A stretch of DNA of 64,000 bases. Origin: Paraburkholderia madseniana. GTDB lineage: Bacteria; Pseudomonadota; Gammaproteobacteria; Burkholderiales; Burkholderiaceae. Below the pieces are notes generated by a model. It was given only the letters and a program-made list of their open reading frames with translations. It had not been told where the DNA came from and did no database searches. The translations under genes were made by a program, and so were the position numbers. Location: assembly GCF_009690905.1 (NCBI RefSeq), contig NZ_VOSW01000006.1, positions 1-64,000 on the forward strand, written 5' to 3'. Below, one piece after another: positions 29,850 to 38,902 of the stretch (the stretch's first letter is position 1; each line of letters starts with the position of its first letter).

Positions 29850-31094
29850 TTACGCCGCTTCCAACGCCCATTCCACATGCTCGCGCACGACGGCAGAAGG
29901 GTCTCCAACGCGCAACTTCAGCGCGTGAACAATCGCCTCGCGCGCATCCACACTCAAACTCTCCGGTGACGCACGCAGCGCATTACCCATCCCCACCGCC
30001 AGATTGCGCAGCCAACTCTCATAGCCGATGCGACGAATCGCACTGCCCTGCATGCGCGTATCGAACTCGTCGGCGGACCATGCAAACAGTTCGACCAGCG
30101 TCGCGCGATCGAGTCCATGCCGCACATCGAAATCGGCGACCGGCGCGGCCTGCGCAAATTTGTTCCACGGACAGACGAGCTGGCAATCGTCGCAGCCATA
30201 CACACGATTACCGATCAGCGGCCGCATTTCCAGGGGAATATTGCCCTTCAATTCGATCGTCAGATACGAAATACAGAGGCGTGCATCGACCTTATAGGGC
30301 GCCACGATCGCACCCGTCGGACATGCGCCGATGCAGCGCGTGCAACTGCCGCAATGCGAGCCCGGCGTTTCGGGTGCATCGTCGGGCGAAGTCTCGGCAT
30401 CGGTCGGCAAGGGCACGTCGACGTAGATTTCGCCCAGGAAAAACAGCGAACCGGCATCGCGTTGCAGCAGCAGCGTGTGCTTGCCGCGCCAGCCGATTCC
30501 GGCCTTCTGGGCAAGCTCCACTTCGAGCACCGGCGCCGAATCGGTAAATACGCGGTAGCCGAACGCGCCGATCTCCGCCTCGATTTTCTCGGCCAGATGT
30601 TGCAGACGGTTACGCATTACCTTGTGATAATCGCGGCCCCGCGCATAGATCGACACCACCGCAGCCGACGGGTCCGCGAGCCGCGCATGCTCGGCTGCGC
30701 GCCAGTCTTGCGGTGCACGCGGCGTGTCCTGCAAAGCGCTTTCGGGCGCCTTTCCGCTCAATGTTTCTGCGGGCAAATAGGCGATGCGCGCGGTAATCAC
30801 ACGTCGCGTGCCGGCCACAAGCTCGGCGGGGCGCGCGCGTTTCATGCCGTGTTTCGCCATATAATCCATCTCGCCGTGGCACCCCGCTTCCAGCCATGCT
30901 GCAAGCGGCGCTTCGGCAGCGGAGAGATCGGTGTCGCTGATGCCGATCGCCCCGAAACCCAGTTCACGGCCCCACGTTTTGATGTTGAGCGCGAGCGCAT
31001 TCAGCGCCGCTTCATCGAAATGACGCTCGGCACGCACATCGTCGTTAGACGCAGGCGTGCAGGAAACAGGGGACTCCGGACTTCGGTTCATCAC
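29850..31094 (-). CDS. queG: Epoxyqueuosine reductase
   Basis: 414 residues. It carries out the last step of queuosine synthesis in tRNA, using cobalamin and two 4Fe-4S clusters. Cluster motifs CGSCTRCIGACPTGAIV and CDDCQLVCPWN are intact. A C-terminal HEAT-like helical end is present. The start is close to that of the divergent tsaE (14 bases between), so their promoters overlap or lie inside the genes. Confidence 0.95.
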   Translation of the reverse strand: MMNRSPESPVSCTPASNDDVRAERHFDEAALNALALNIKTWGRELGFGAIGISDTDLSAAEAPLAAWLEAGCHGEMDYMAKHGMKRARPAELVAGTRRVITARIAYLPAETLSGKAPESALQDTPRAPQDWRAAEHARLADPSAAVVSIYARGRDYHKVMRNRLQHLAEKIEAEIGAFGYRVFTDSAPVLEVELAQKAGIGWRGKHTLLLQRDAGSLFFLGEIYVDVPLPTDAETSPDDAPETPGSHCGSCTRCIGACPTGAIVAPYKVDARLCISYLTIELKGNIPLEMRPLIGNRVYGCDDCQLVCPWNKFAQAAPVADFDVRHGLDRATLVELFAWSADEFDTRMQGSAIRRIGYESWLRNLAVGMGNALRASPESLSVDAREAIVHALKLRVGDPSAVVREHVEWALEAA

Positions 31095-31108
31095 GTCATT
31101 TTACGAGA

Positions 31109-31693
31109 ATGCCCGTCAATCCCGATCTCGCGATCCAAACGCCCGCCGATATCCTGCTCGAACGCTCCTTCGCGCTCGCGGATGAGGCCGCCACCAACGC
31201 ATTCGGCGAGCGCTTCGCGCAGGCGATCGAAAGCGTGCGCGAAGCACGGCAAGCAGCGCGACAACACACGCCAGGCGCTGCGGGTCATCAGGTATTCCAC
31301 GGACTGCAAGTCCAACTCGTCGGTGACCTCGGCGCCGGCAAAACCACACTCGTGCGCGCGACCTTGCGCGGCCTCGGCCACACCGGCCGCGTACGCAGTC
31401 CCACCTATACACTCGTCGAACCCTACGTGCTCGAGCGGCCCGCTGGGGAACTCGCGCTCTATCACTTCGATCTGTACAGATTCACCGACCCGGCCGAATG
31501 GGCCGACGCGGGCTTTCGCGAGTACTTCGACAGCGGCGCGATCTGCCTCGTCGAATGGCCGCAGCGTGCCGGGCGTCTCCTTGGCGTGCCGGATCTCGTC
31601 TTCGCGCTCGACCTGGACCACGAGGGCGACGGCCGGGTACTCGTCGCACGGGCATACAGCGAATCAGGAAAGGCATGTCTCGAAAGATGTTGA
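31109..31693 (+). CDS. tsaE: tRNA threonylcarbamoyladenosine biosynthesis ATPase TsaE
   Basis: 194 residues. Needed, with TsaB/C/D, for t6A37 in ANN-decoding tRNAs. Walker A GDLGAGKTT, SPTYTLVEPY and the LVEWPQRAG motif are typical. It is slightly longer than E. coli TsaE through a linker at residues 40-55. The amidase gene begins 19 bases before its stop, a linkage seen in many proteobacteria. Confidence 0.95.
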   Translation: MPVNPDLAIQTPADILLERSFALADEAATNAFGERFAQAIESVREARQAARQHTPGAAGHQVFHGLQVQLVGDLGAGKTTLVRATLRGLGHTGRVRSPTYTLVEPYVLERPAGELALYHFDLYRFTDPAEWADAGFREYFDSGAICLVEWPQRAGRLLGVPDLVFALDLDHEGDGRVLVARAYSESGKACLERC

Positions 31694-33252
31694 TCAAACC
31701 GTTCCGCTCGATCGAATCGGCGGCTACCGCAACGCATAACTGGCGGCGCCGGCAGATTCTGCGCGCGGGCGCGTCCACGCTGGTACTCGGCCTTGTCGCC
31801 CCGCGTCTTGCGTGGGCGAGCTCGGTGCTGGGCGTGCGGGTCTGGCCGGCGCGCGATTACACGCGCGTGACGATCGAATCGGACCAGCCATTGCAGAACG
31901 CGCAGCAGTTGCTGCAGGGTCCTGACCGGCTGGTGGTCGATCTGAGCGGCCTCGATCTGGATCAGGCGCTGAAGGATCTCGTATCGAAGATCACGCCGAA
32001 CGATCCGCAGATCCAGTCAGTGCGTGTCGGGCAATATCAGCCGCACGTCGTGCGTATGGTGTTCGATCTGAAGGGCTCGGTGAAGCCGCAGGTGTTCACG
32101 CTGCCGCCGGTCGGCGCGTACAAATACCGGCTGGTGTTCGACCTGTACCCCGCTGTCGCGCCCGATCCGCTGATGGATCTGCTCGCGCAGACCGAGCGTA
32201 AGCAGCAAACGCTGGACGAAAACAACGCGCCGCCCGCCACTCTGAGCGGCCCTGGCACCACGCCGCCCACCGCCGACAACAGCGAAGCCTTTTTCGAGCG
32301 TTATGCGCAGAACGGCAGCGGCGGGACGGCGCCGAACGTGCCACGTCCGCCGGTGCACGTTGTGCCGACACCGGCTCCGCCCATCCTCGGCAAGCCTTCT
32401 ACCCCGACGGCGCCCATCGCGCCGCCCACAGCGATCGCCCGCAACAAGGGAGGCACTAGTGGCAGCAACCTCGGTGGCGACGACAACGACGGCGACGATA
32501 ACTACGCCTTCACCAATCCGAAAACCGGCAAGAGCAACACGGTGCGTCTGCTCACCGTCGCGGTCGATCCGGGTCACGGCGGCGAAGACCCGGGCGCGAT
32601 CGGCGGCTCGGGCACGTATGAGAAACACGTCGCACTCGACATCGCGAAGAAGTTGCGCGCGAAGATCGATGCGCAGCCGAACATGCGCGCCATGATGACG
32701 CGCGACGCCGACTTCTTCGTGCCGCTGAACGTGCGCGTGCAGAAGGCGCGGCGCGTCGGCGCGGACCTGTTCGTGTCGATCCACGCGGACGCGTTCACCA
32801 CGCCCGACGCGAAGGGCTCGTCGGTGTTCGCCTTGTCGGAGCACGGCGCGTCGAGCGCCGCGGCGCGCTGGATGGCGAACAAGGAGAACTCGTCGGATCA
32901 GATCGGCGGGATCAACATCAAGTCCGCCGACGCGACCGTTAATCGCGCGCTGTTCGATATGTCGACCACCGCGCAGATTCGCGATTCGATGCGCTACGGC
33001 AACTTCGTGCTGAAGGAGATCGGCGGTATCAACAAGCTGCACAAAGGCTCGGTCGAACAGGCCGGGTTTGCGGTGCTGAAGGCGCCGGATATTCCGTCGA
33101 TTCTCGTGGAGACCGCCTTCATCAGTAACCCGGATGAAGAGCGCCGCCTGAACGACGACGCGTATCGGGAGAAAATGGCCGATGCGATCATGACCGGCAT
33201 CAAGCGCTATTTCGCGGCGAATCCGCCGTTGGCGAAGAACCGCATGACCTGA
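31675..33252 (+). CDS. amiC: N-acetylmuramoyl-L-alanine amidase AmiC-type
   Basis: 525 residues from ATG 31675, which has AGGAAAGGC upstream. Periplasmic zinc amidase that splits septal peptidoglycan at division. Twin-arginine signal with RRRQILRAG then a hydrophobic stretch ending AWA. AMIN domain about 50-160 (septal localisation), then a Pro/Thr-rich and Gly/Asp-rich linker to about 290, then Amidase_3 with zinc ligands in DPGHGGEDPGAIG, YEKH and SIHADA, and the catalytic glutamate near ILVETAFISN. Full length. Confidence 0.94.
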   Translation: MSRKMLIKPFRSIESAATATHNWRRRQILRAGASTLVLGLVAPRLAWASSVLGVRVWPARDYTRVTIESDQPLQNAQQLLQGPDRLVVDLSGLDLDQALKDLVSKITPNDPQIQSVRVGQYQPHVVRMVFDLKGSVKPQVFTLPPVGAYKYRLVFDLYPAVAPDPLMDLLAQTERKQQTLDENNAPPATLSGPGTTPPTADNSEAFFERYAQNGSGGTAPNVPRPPVHVVPTPAPPILGKPSTPTAPIAPPTAIARNKGGTSGSNLGGDDNDGDDNYAFTNPKTGKSNTVRLLTVAVDPGHGGEDPGAIGGSGTYEKHVALDIAKKLRAKIDAQPNMRAMMTRDADFFVPLNVRVQKARRVGADLFVSIHADAFTTPDAKGSSVFALSEHGASSAAARWMANKENSSDQIGGINIKSADATVNRALFDMSTTAQIRDSMRYGNFVLKEIGGINKLHKGSVEQAGFAVLKAPDIPSILVETAFISNPDEERRLNDDAYREKMADAIMTGIKRYFAANPPLAKNRMT

Positions 33253-33297
33253 CGCTAGCCGGCGTGACGCCGCGTCATACCGTGTCATGCAAGCGAT

Positions 33298-33329
33298 AAA
33301 AAAACGGCCGCTCGATGCGGCCGTTTTTT
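33298..33329. terminator. amiC intrinsic terminator
   Basis: AAAAAAACGGCCGC / GCGGCCGTTTTTT with a five-base loop; symmetric, also faces the convergent EamA gene. Confidence 0.92.
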
Positions 33330-33351
33330 CTGCTTCACGCTTAAGAGGCCG

Positions 33352-34245
33352 TCAACGTGCCGGTGAAAGCCGCTGCACGACCCAACCGCCGAACACATTC
33401 ACCGCCAACCCCGCCATCACCAGCAAGGCGCCTACGACCTGCGCCTCGGACAACTGCTCGTCGAGAAACAGGGACGCCGACGCCAGCCCGACAATCGGCA
33501 CCAGCAGCGAGAACGGCGCCACCTGGCTCGCCGGATAGCGCGACAGAAGCCGACTCCACAACCCGTAGCCGATCAGCGTCGCGATAAACGCGAGATACAC
33601 GATGGCGAAAATCGACATCGCACTGATCCCGGACAGCGCCGCAGCGATCCGTTGCGGCCCTTCGAACGTGTACGACAGCGCGAAAAACGGCAACGGCGGA
33701 ATCAGGCTGCCCCACACCACCAGCCCGACCAGATCGACCTTGCCGACCTTCTTCGTGACGATGTTGCCGAGCGCCCACGAACACGCGGCGCACAGCGTGA
33801 GGATGAAACCCGCGAACGTCATCGCATGGCCGCCTTGCATGCCGATGACCGCGAGGCCGCCCGCCGCGATCAGCAAACCGACGATGTTTGGCACGCGAAA
33901 GCGCTCATGCAGAAACAGCGCCGCGAAGATCAGCGTGAAGAATGCCTGCGCCTGCAAAACGAGCGACGCGAGCCCCGCGGGCATGCCGACGTACATCGCC
34001 GAGAACAGGAAAGCGAATTGCCCGAACGAAATCGTCGCGCCGTAAGCGAGCAGCCAGCGCCACGGCATCTGCGGTCGCTTGACGAAAAACACCGCCGGCA
34101 CAGCGGCGAGCGCGAAACGCAACGCGCCGAGCAGCATCGGCGGCACGCCATGCAGGCCCACCTTGATCACGACGAAATTGACGCCCCACGCAATCACGAC
34201 GACCAGCGCGAGCAGTAAATCCCTGGGCGACATCCCGGTCTCCAT
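33352..34245 (-). CDS. EamA-type DMT superfamily exporter
   Basis: 297 residues, ten predicted membrane segments in two EamA repeats (about 8-135 and 150-285). Pattern WGVNFVVIKVGLHGVPPMLLGALRFALAAVP and the second-half FAIVYLAFIATLIGYGLWSRLLSRYPASQVAPFSLLVPIVG is close to the EamA O-acetylserine/cysteine exporter group. The transported compound cannot be assigned from sequence. Confidence 0.83.
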   Translation of the reverse strand: METGMSPRDLLLALVVVIAWGVNFVVIKVGLHGVPPMLLGALRFALAAVPAVFFVKRPQMPWRWLLAYGATISFGQFAFLFSAMYVGMPAGLASLVLQAQAFFTLIFAALFLHERFRVPNIVGLLIAAGGLAVIGMQGGHAMTFAGFILTLCAACSWALGNIVTKKVGKVDLVGLVVWGSLIPPLPFFALSYTFEGPQRIAAALSGISAMSIFAIVYLAFIATLIGYGLWSRLLSRYPASQVAPFSLLVPIVGLASASLFLDEQLSEAQVVGALLVMAGLAVNVFGGWVVQRLSPAR

Positions 34246-34307
34246 TTCGTTGTTGGATCCGGCAGTTTAGCGGACGCCGCCTCACTCGGCAGTGCGTTAA
34301 AACGTAG

Positions 34308-34709
34308 TTAGCCGTTCAGCCAGTTTTCCACGCGCAACCCTGGATACGCGGCGAAGTCACGTTCGTTGTTGGTCACCAGCACAACGTCGAGCGCCACGGC
34401 ATGTGCCGCGATCAGCTTGTCGAGTTGATCCTTCTTGCGCTCGCGCGTCGCTTCGCGAATCGGACCGTACGCGCTTGCTGCAGCGCTGTCGAACGGCATG
34501 ACCAGAATGTCTTCGGCAAGCGCCGCCAGATTGCGGCGATCGCGCGCGCGGTTCGCCGATACCGCCACGCCGTATTCGAGTTCCGCAAAGGTGATGGCCG
34601 ACATCACCACGTCGCCAACGAGACATTGCGCAAAGCGCTTCGCAACCTGTTCCGGTTGGTTTTTCATCAGGTAGATGCAGATATTGGTGTCGAGCATGTA
34701 GCGCGGCAT
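34308..34709 (-). CDS. vapC: VapC toxin, PIN-domain ribonuclease
   Basis: 133 residues. PIN-domain RNase, likely cutting initiator tRNA or another tRNA when VapB is lost. Acidic active-site residues: Asp7 (MLDTNICIYL), Glu43 (FAELEYG), Asp97 (QLDKLIAAHA) and Asp118 after VTNN. The start codon shares a base with the vapB stop (TAATG), giving coupled translation. Confidence 0.93.
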   Translation of the reverse strand: MPRYMLDTNICIYLMKNQPEQVAKRFAQCLVGDVVMSAITFAELEYGVAVSANRARDRRNLAALAEDILVMPFDSAAASAYGPIREATRERKKDQLDKLIAAHAVALDVVLVTNNERDFAAYPGLRVENWLNG

Positions 34710-34942
34710 TACAAATCCTCGCGCTCGGCCTGCTCGTGGTCACCACGTCCTTCCGCCATGAAGTCGGGCCCGAACTTAGCGAATTTCTTGAGCACGCCGG
34801 TCAGCGGACGCCGGGTTGGGCGGATCCGCAATTCTTCGCCGACTCGTTCGATTTCAACCTCGACGTCGGCCCGGTCGAAGGCCAATTCGGCTGGAATGCG
34901 CACCGCTTGCGAATTGCCGTTGCGAAAGACTTTTGTAAGCAC
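34709..34942 (-). CDS. vapB: VapB antitoxin
   Basis: 77 residues from GTG 34942, with AGGAG eight bases before. N-terminal AbrB/SpoVT swapped-hairpin domain (MLTKVFRNGNSQAVRIP) binds DNA; the acidic/charged C-terminus should wrap VapC. It should repress its own promoter through the GTAC repeats upstream. Confidence 0.92.
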   Translation of the reverse strand: MLTKVFRNGNSQAVRIPAELAFDRADVEVEIERVGEELRIRPTRRPLTGVLKKFAKFGPDFMAEGRGDHEQAEREDL

Positions 34943-34960
34943 GCTGAACTCCTGCTACGG

Positions 34961-35029
34961 ATGTACGCTGTATGTACGAACCAATACTATAGTTCTCCAC
35001 GGCGACGATGTAAATACATGTGTGTACAT
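34961..35029 (-). promoter_or_regulatory. vapBC promoter with flanking GTAC operators
   Basis: On the minus strand TTTACA (35014-35009), 17-base spacer, TATAGT (34991-34986). ATGTAC occurs at 34961-34966 and 34972-34977, and its complement GTACAT at 35024-35029, placed on both sides of the promoter as expected for VapB autorepression. Confidence 0.7.
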
Positions 35030-35114
35030 CGACCGCGGAATGCGGCCGCAGCCTCAACCGCAGTAGAATCATCCATTAAGCAAAATCCGACTCACCCTTC
35101 CAGCCGAGCCTGCC

Positions 35115-35990
35115 ATGTCTTCCTCGATCAAAGCAGTTCTCAAACCGCATCTGCGCGACGTCGGCAGCCTCACCGTGCGGCGTGTGCTGCCGGCCATGGC
35201 GGCACGCCTGATCGGCCCGTTTATCTTTTTCGACCACATGGGCCCCGCCACGCTCGAACCCGGTGTCGGGCTCGACGTGCGTCCGCACCCGCATATCGGC
35301 CTCGCCACCGTCACGTATCTGTTCGAAGGCTCGATCATGCATCGCGACAGCCTCGGCTCCGAGCAGAAGATCGTCCCGGGCGACGTCAACTGGATGACGG
35401 CGGGACGTGGCATCGTCCATTCCGAGCGCTCGCCGGCCGAAGACCGCGCGAGCGGCCAGACCATGCACGGCATCCAGACCTGGGTCGCGCTGCCGCTCGA
35501 CGACGAAGACATCGAACCGTCCTTCGCGCATCATGCGGCCAATACACTGCCGGTGGTCGAGCGCAACGGCGTCACCCTGCGCGTGATCGCGGGTACGGCG
35601 TTCGGCGAGACCTCGCCGGTCGCGACCTTTTCCGGCACGCTGTATGTGGCCGCCGAGTTCGCCCCGGGCGGCGCCTTCGCGCTCGAGCCGGAACACGAGG
35701 AACGCGGGGTCTATCTGGTGGACGGCGATCTGGAGATCGACGGCACGCCGCTCGAAGCGGGCCAGATGGCCGTGCTCGCACTCGACGAAACCGTCACGCT
35801 GGCCAGCACCCACGGCGCGCGCGTGATGCTGCTCGGAGGCGAGAAGCTGGATGGCGAACGCTTTATCGAATGGAACTTCGTCGCCAGTTCGCGCGAGAAG
35901 ATCGAAGCCGCGAAGCTCGCGTGGACCAATCAGGAGATGGGCAAGGTGCCGGGCGAAACCGAATGGATTCCACTACCGACAAGAAAATGA
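35115..35990 (+). CDS. Pirin family protein
   Basis: 291 residues, bicupin. N-terminal metal-binding cupin with HMGPA, RPHPHIGLATVTYLFEG, and the second His/Glu in GIVHSER; C-terminal cupin lacks metal ligands. Several bacterial pirins act as quercetin dioxygenases or as regulators of central metabolism; which applies here is open. The gene is divergent from vapBC. Confidence 0.9.
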   Translation: MSSSIKAVLKPHLRDVGSLTVRRVLPAMAARLIGPFIFFDHMGPATLEPGVGLDVRPHPHIGLATVTYLFEGSIMHRDSLGSEQKIVPGDVNWMTAGRGIVHSERSPAEDRASGQTMHGIQTWVALPLDDEDIEPSFAHHAANTLPVVERNGVTLRVIAGTAFGETSPVATFSGTLYVAAEFAPGGAFALEPEHEERGVYLVDGDLEIDGTPLEAGQMAVLALDETVTLASTHGARVMLLGGEKLDGERFIEWNFVASSREKIEAAKLAWTNQEMGKVPGETEWIPLPTRK

Positions 35991-36146
35991 GTGAGCGAGG
36001 CGGCGCCCATGCGGTCGCCACCGGCAAGCTCGCCGTCCGTGCGAGCATGTGCGGCCGCGATGGCCTGCATCCGCCGCATTGAACCATTGAATTCGCGGCA
36101 TACGGCCCCATCTAGCCGACAAACCGTTTTTATCGACGAGGACGCA

Positions 36147-36995
36147 ATGGACACCACTCTGGCCACTTTCGAACAGGACGTCATCACGGCGTCGACACTG
36201 GCCCCTGTGCTGGTCGATTTCTGGGCGCCGTGGTGCGGCCCCTGCAAGACGCTCGGCCCGATGCTCGAGAAGCTCGAAGCTGAAGCCGCCGGCAAATGGA
36301 AGCTGGTGAAGGTGAACGTCGACGAGAACCAGGAACTGGCCGCGCACTTCCAGGTGCGTAGCATTCCGCACGTCATGGCGTTTGCCGACGGCCAGCCGGT
36401 CGATCAATTCGTCGGCGTGCTGCCGGAAGGCCAGTTACGCGAGTTTATCGAGCGCCTCGTGCCGCAAGGCGCGGACGCGGCACGTCTTGAAGCGCAAGCC
36501 GCGTTGGCCGAAGGCCGTCGTGAGGATGCGTACGACGCGCTGCAAGCTGCTCTCGCCTACGACCCAGGCTTCGACGAAGCGCGCATGGATCGCATCGAAA
36601 TGCTGCTCGAAGATAATCGCATCGACGAAGCGCGCAATGAAGTCGACCTGCTGTCGCCGAAAACCACACAAGGGATCGACGCCCGCTTCAACACGATCAA
36701 GACACGGCTCGATGCGGTAGACGCGGCGGCTGACCTGCCGCCTACGGATGCACTCGAAGCCAAAGTCGCAGCGAACCCGGACGATCTCGAGGCACGCTTC
36801 GATCTGGCTAGCGCGCTCATCGCCCGCCGCAAATACGAAGGCGCGCTCGAGCACTTGTTGGCGATCGTGCAACGCGACCGCACGTTCCGCGATGACATTG
36901 GCCGTAAGACGATGCTGTCGGTGTTCGATCTCGCCGCGCATCAGCCGGAGCTGGTGTCGCAATGGCGGCGCAAGCTGAGCGCGTTGTTGTATTAA
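36147..36995 (+). CDS. Thioredoxin-TPR protein, YbbN/CnoX type
   Basis: 282 residues from ATG 36147; earlier in-frame codons encode no thioredoxin sequence. Residues 1-105 are a thioredoxin fold with WCGPC intact (E. coli YbbN/CnoX has lost the redox pair), cis-Pro in SIPHVM. The rest is tetratricopeptide-like helices (about 115-280). Members act as chaperone-redox proteins guarding substrates of GroEL/DnaK. Tail-to-tail with tcdA, 11 bases apart. Confidence 0.88.
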   Translation: MDTTLATFEQDVITASTLAPVLVDFWAPWCGPCKTLGPMLEKLEAEAAGKWKLVKVNVDENQELAAHFQVRSIPHVMAFADGQPVDQFVGVLPEGQLREFIERLVPQGADAARLEAQAALAEGRREDAYDALQAALAYDPGFDEARMDRIEMLLEDNRIDEARNEVDLLSPKTTQGIDARFNTIKTRLDAVDAAADLPPTDALEAKVAANPDDLEARFDLASALIARRKYEGALEHLLAIVQRDRTFRDDIGRKTMLSVFDLAAHQPELVSQWRRKLSALLY

Positions 36996-37006
36996 TTGGG
37001 GGGTGT

Positions 37007-37876
37007 TCAGGTGCGGCAAACGAGCCGCGCCTGCTCCGCCAACGCCCGCAACACATGCGCGGCCGCGGCAAAACCGAAGCTCGCCGTCACGCACACGCTC
37101 GATCCAAATCCCGCACAGTTCAAACCCACCGGTCCCGTATGACCCGGCGACGTCGTGACGTGCTCCGCTTCCTCGTCGATATCGCAGACAGCGGCTTCCG
37201 GATAGATCAGCGGTTCGTCGGAGTACACCGCGCTCACCTTGAACTTCGCCTTCGGACCACGCGGAAAGCCATGCAGTTTGCGCAACTGTCCGCGCACTTT
37301 CGACAGCAACGGGTCCTGGATGGTCAACGCGAGATCGTCGATCCGAATCCGCGTCGGGTCCAGTTGGCCACCCGCGCCGCCCACCGTAATCAACGGCTGC
37401 TTCTTCTCAACACACCACGCGATCAACGCAGTCTTGGTGCGCACGCTGTCGATCGCATCGATCACGTAATCAAAACCGCCGCCGAGCGTCGCCGCAAAAT
37501 TGTCCGGCTCGACGAAGTCTTCAATCAGCCGCACGTCGCAGAACGGATTGATTGCCGCGATGCGTTCGGCCATCGCCTCAACCTTCGGTTTTCCGTAGTT
37601 ACCGTCTAGCGCATGGATCTGGCGGTTAGTGTTGCTCTCGGCAACATTGTCGAGATCGATCAAGGTCAGCGTGCCGACCGCGCTGCGCGCCAACGCCTCC
37701 GCCACCCATGAGCCGACCCCGCCAATGCCGATCACGGCGACGTGGGCCCCTTCGAACGCAGCGAGCGCCGGCGCGCCGTACAGGCGGGCAACGCCGCCGA
37801 AGCGCCGCGCGCGGTCGGCGGTTTCACTCCCGTCGAGGCTGGTAGTAAGATCGGAATGCGCGGTGGGGCTGGACAT
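37007..37876 (-). CDS. tcdA: tRNA threonylcarbamoyladenosine dehydratase
   Basis: 289 residues from ATG 37876; a TTG nine codons earlier is possible. E1-like enzyme that cyclises t6A37 to ct6A with ATP. Nucleotide motif GIGGVGSWVAEALARS (about 50), NTNRQ, and the conserved catalytic region with NCAG near the C-terminus. The window thus encodes two enzymes of the t6A route (TsaE, TcdA). Confidence 0.93.
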   Translation of the reverse strand: MSSPTAHSDLTTSLDGSETADRARRFGGVARLYGAPALAAFEGAHVAVIGIGGVGSWVAEALARSAVGTLTLIDLDNVAESNTNRQIHALDGNYGKPKVEAMAERIAAINPFCDVRLIEDFVEPDNFAATLGGGFDYVIDAIDSVRTKTALIAWCVEKKQPLITVGGAGGQLDPTRIRIDDLALTIQDPLLSKVRGQLRKLHGFPRGPKAKFKVSAVYSDEPLIYPEAAVCDIDEEAEHVTTSPGHTGPVGLNCAGFGSSVCVTASFGFAAAAHVLRALAEQARLVCRT

Positions 37877-38120
37877 GGCGGAAGACTCGTTCAAAGCAGG
37901 CAAAACACAAAGTGATAAAAACGCTCAGGTACACCCAGGCGTTCGCAGCCCGTATTTTGCCTGATCGCGACGATGCACATGGCCACACCCACTTAGGCAC
38001 GGATGGCTGCAAAACGTAGTGGCCTGGATGTCCACACAGCGCGGCGGGCCTTGATCTGGTCGCGCGCAAAGAATTCACGCCTTGGCTATACTGGTTGTAC
38101 TGTAGCGTTCGCATAAGAAC

Positions 38121-38762
38121 ATGACCTCACTCGCCGAACTTCGAAAAAACTATTCGCTGGGTTCTTTGGACGTTGCCGATATCGACCGCAACCCGTTTCG
38201 TCAATTCGACACGTGGTTTAAGCAAGCGGTAGACGCCCAACTGCCCGAACCGAATACGATGACGCTGGCCACTGTCGACTCGCGTGGCCGGCCGTCGGCG
38301 CGTGTCGTGCTGATCAAAGGTGTCGACGAGCGCGGCTTTGTGTTCTTCACCAACTACGAAAGCCGCAAGGGCCGCGAACTGGCCGCCAATCCCTACGCGA
38401 GCTTGCTGTTCTACTGGATCGAACTCGAACGCCAGGTGCGCGTTGAAGGCCGCATCGTCAAAACCAGCCCGGCAGAAAGCGATACGTATTTCGCGTCGCG
38501 TCCGCTCAGTTCACGCATCGGCGCGTGGGCATCCAATCAAAGTCAGGTAATTGAAAGCCGTTCGCAGCTCGAAACACGTGAACGCGAAATCACCCTGCAA
38601 TACGGCGACCAGCCACCGCGCCCACCGCACTGGGGCGGTTATCGTTTGGTACCCGAAGCAATCGAATTCTGGCAGGGCCGACCGTCGCGTCTACACGACC
38701 GTTTGCTCTACACGCGTTCAAGCGAAAGTAGCGACTGGCAAATCTCCCGCCTATCGCCTTGA
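38121..38762 (+). CDS. pdxH: Pyridoxamine 5'-phosphate oxidase
   Basis: 213 residues, normal length. FMN enzyme making pyridoxal phosphate. Family motifs: [36 protein letters not shown], and the C-terminal [27 protein letters not shown]. Starts with ATG after CATAAGAAC, weak ribosome site. Single gene. Confidence 0.96.
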   Translation: MTSLAELRKNYSLGSLDVADIDRNPFRQFDTWFKQAVDAQLPEPNTMTLATVDSRGRPSARVVLIKGVDERGFVFFTNYESRKGRELAANPYASLLFYWIELERQVRVEGRIVKTSPAESDTYFASRPLSSRIGAWASNQSQVIESRSQLETREREITLQYGDQPPRPPHWGGYRLVPEAIEFWQGRPSRLHDRLLYTRSSESSDWQISRLSP

Positions 38763-38902
38763 ATCGGAATACAACACGTATGCGCGTTGCCAACGCAGCA
38801 GCGCGCGACGGCCGGATTGCGCCTCGCGGTATGGGAGTTGCACCGCAGTGAGCTGCGATCCACACAGGCTTTGCTTTAGTTCAACGGACACGGAGAAATC
38901 AC

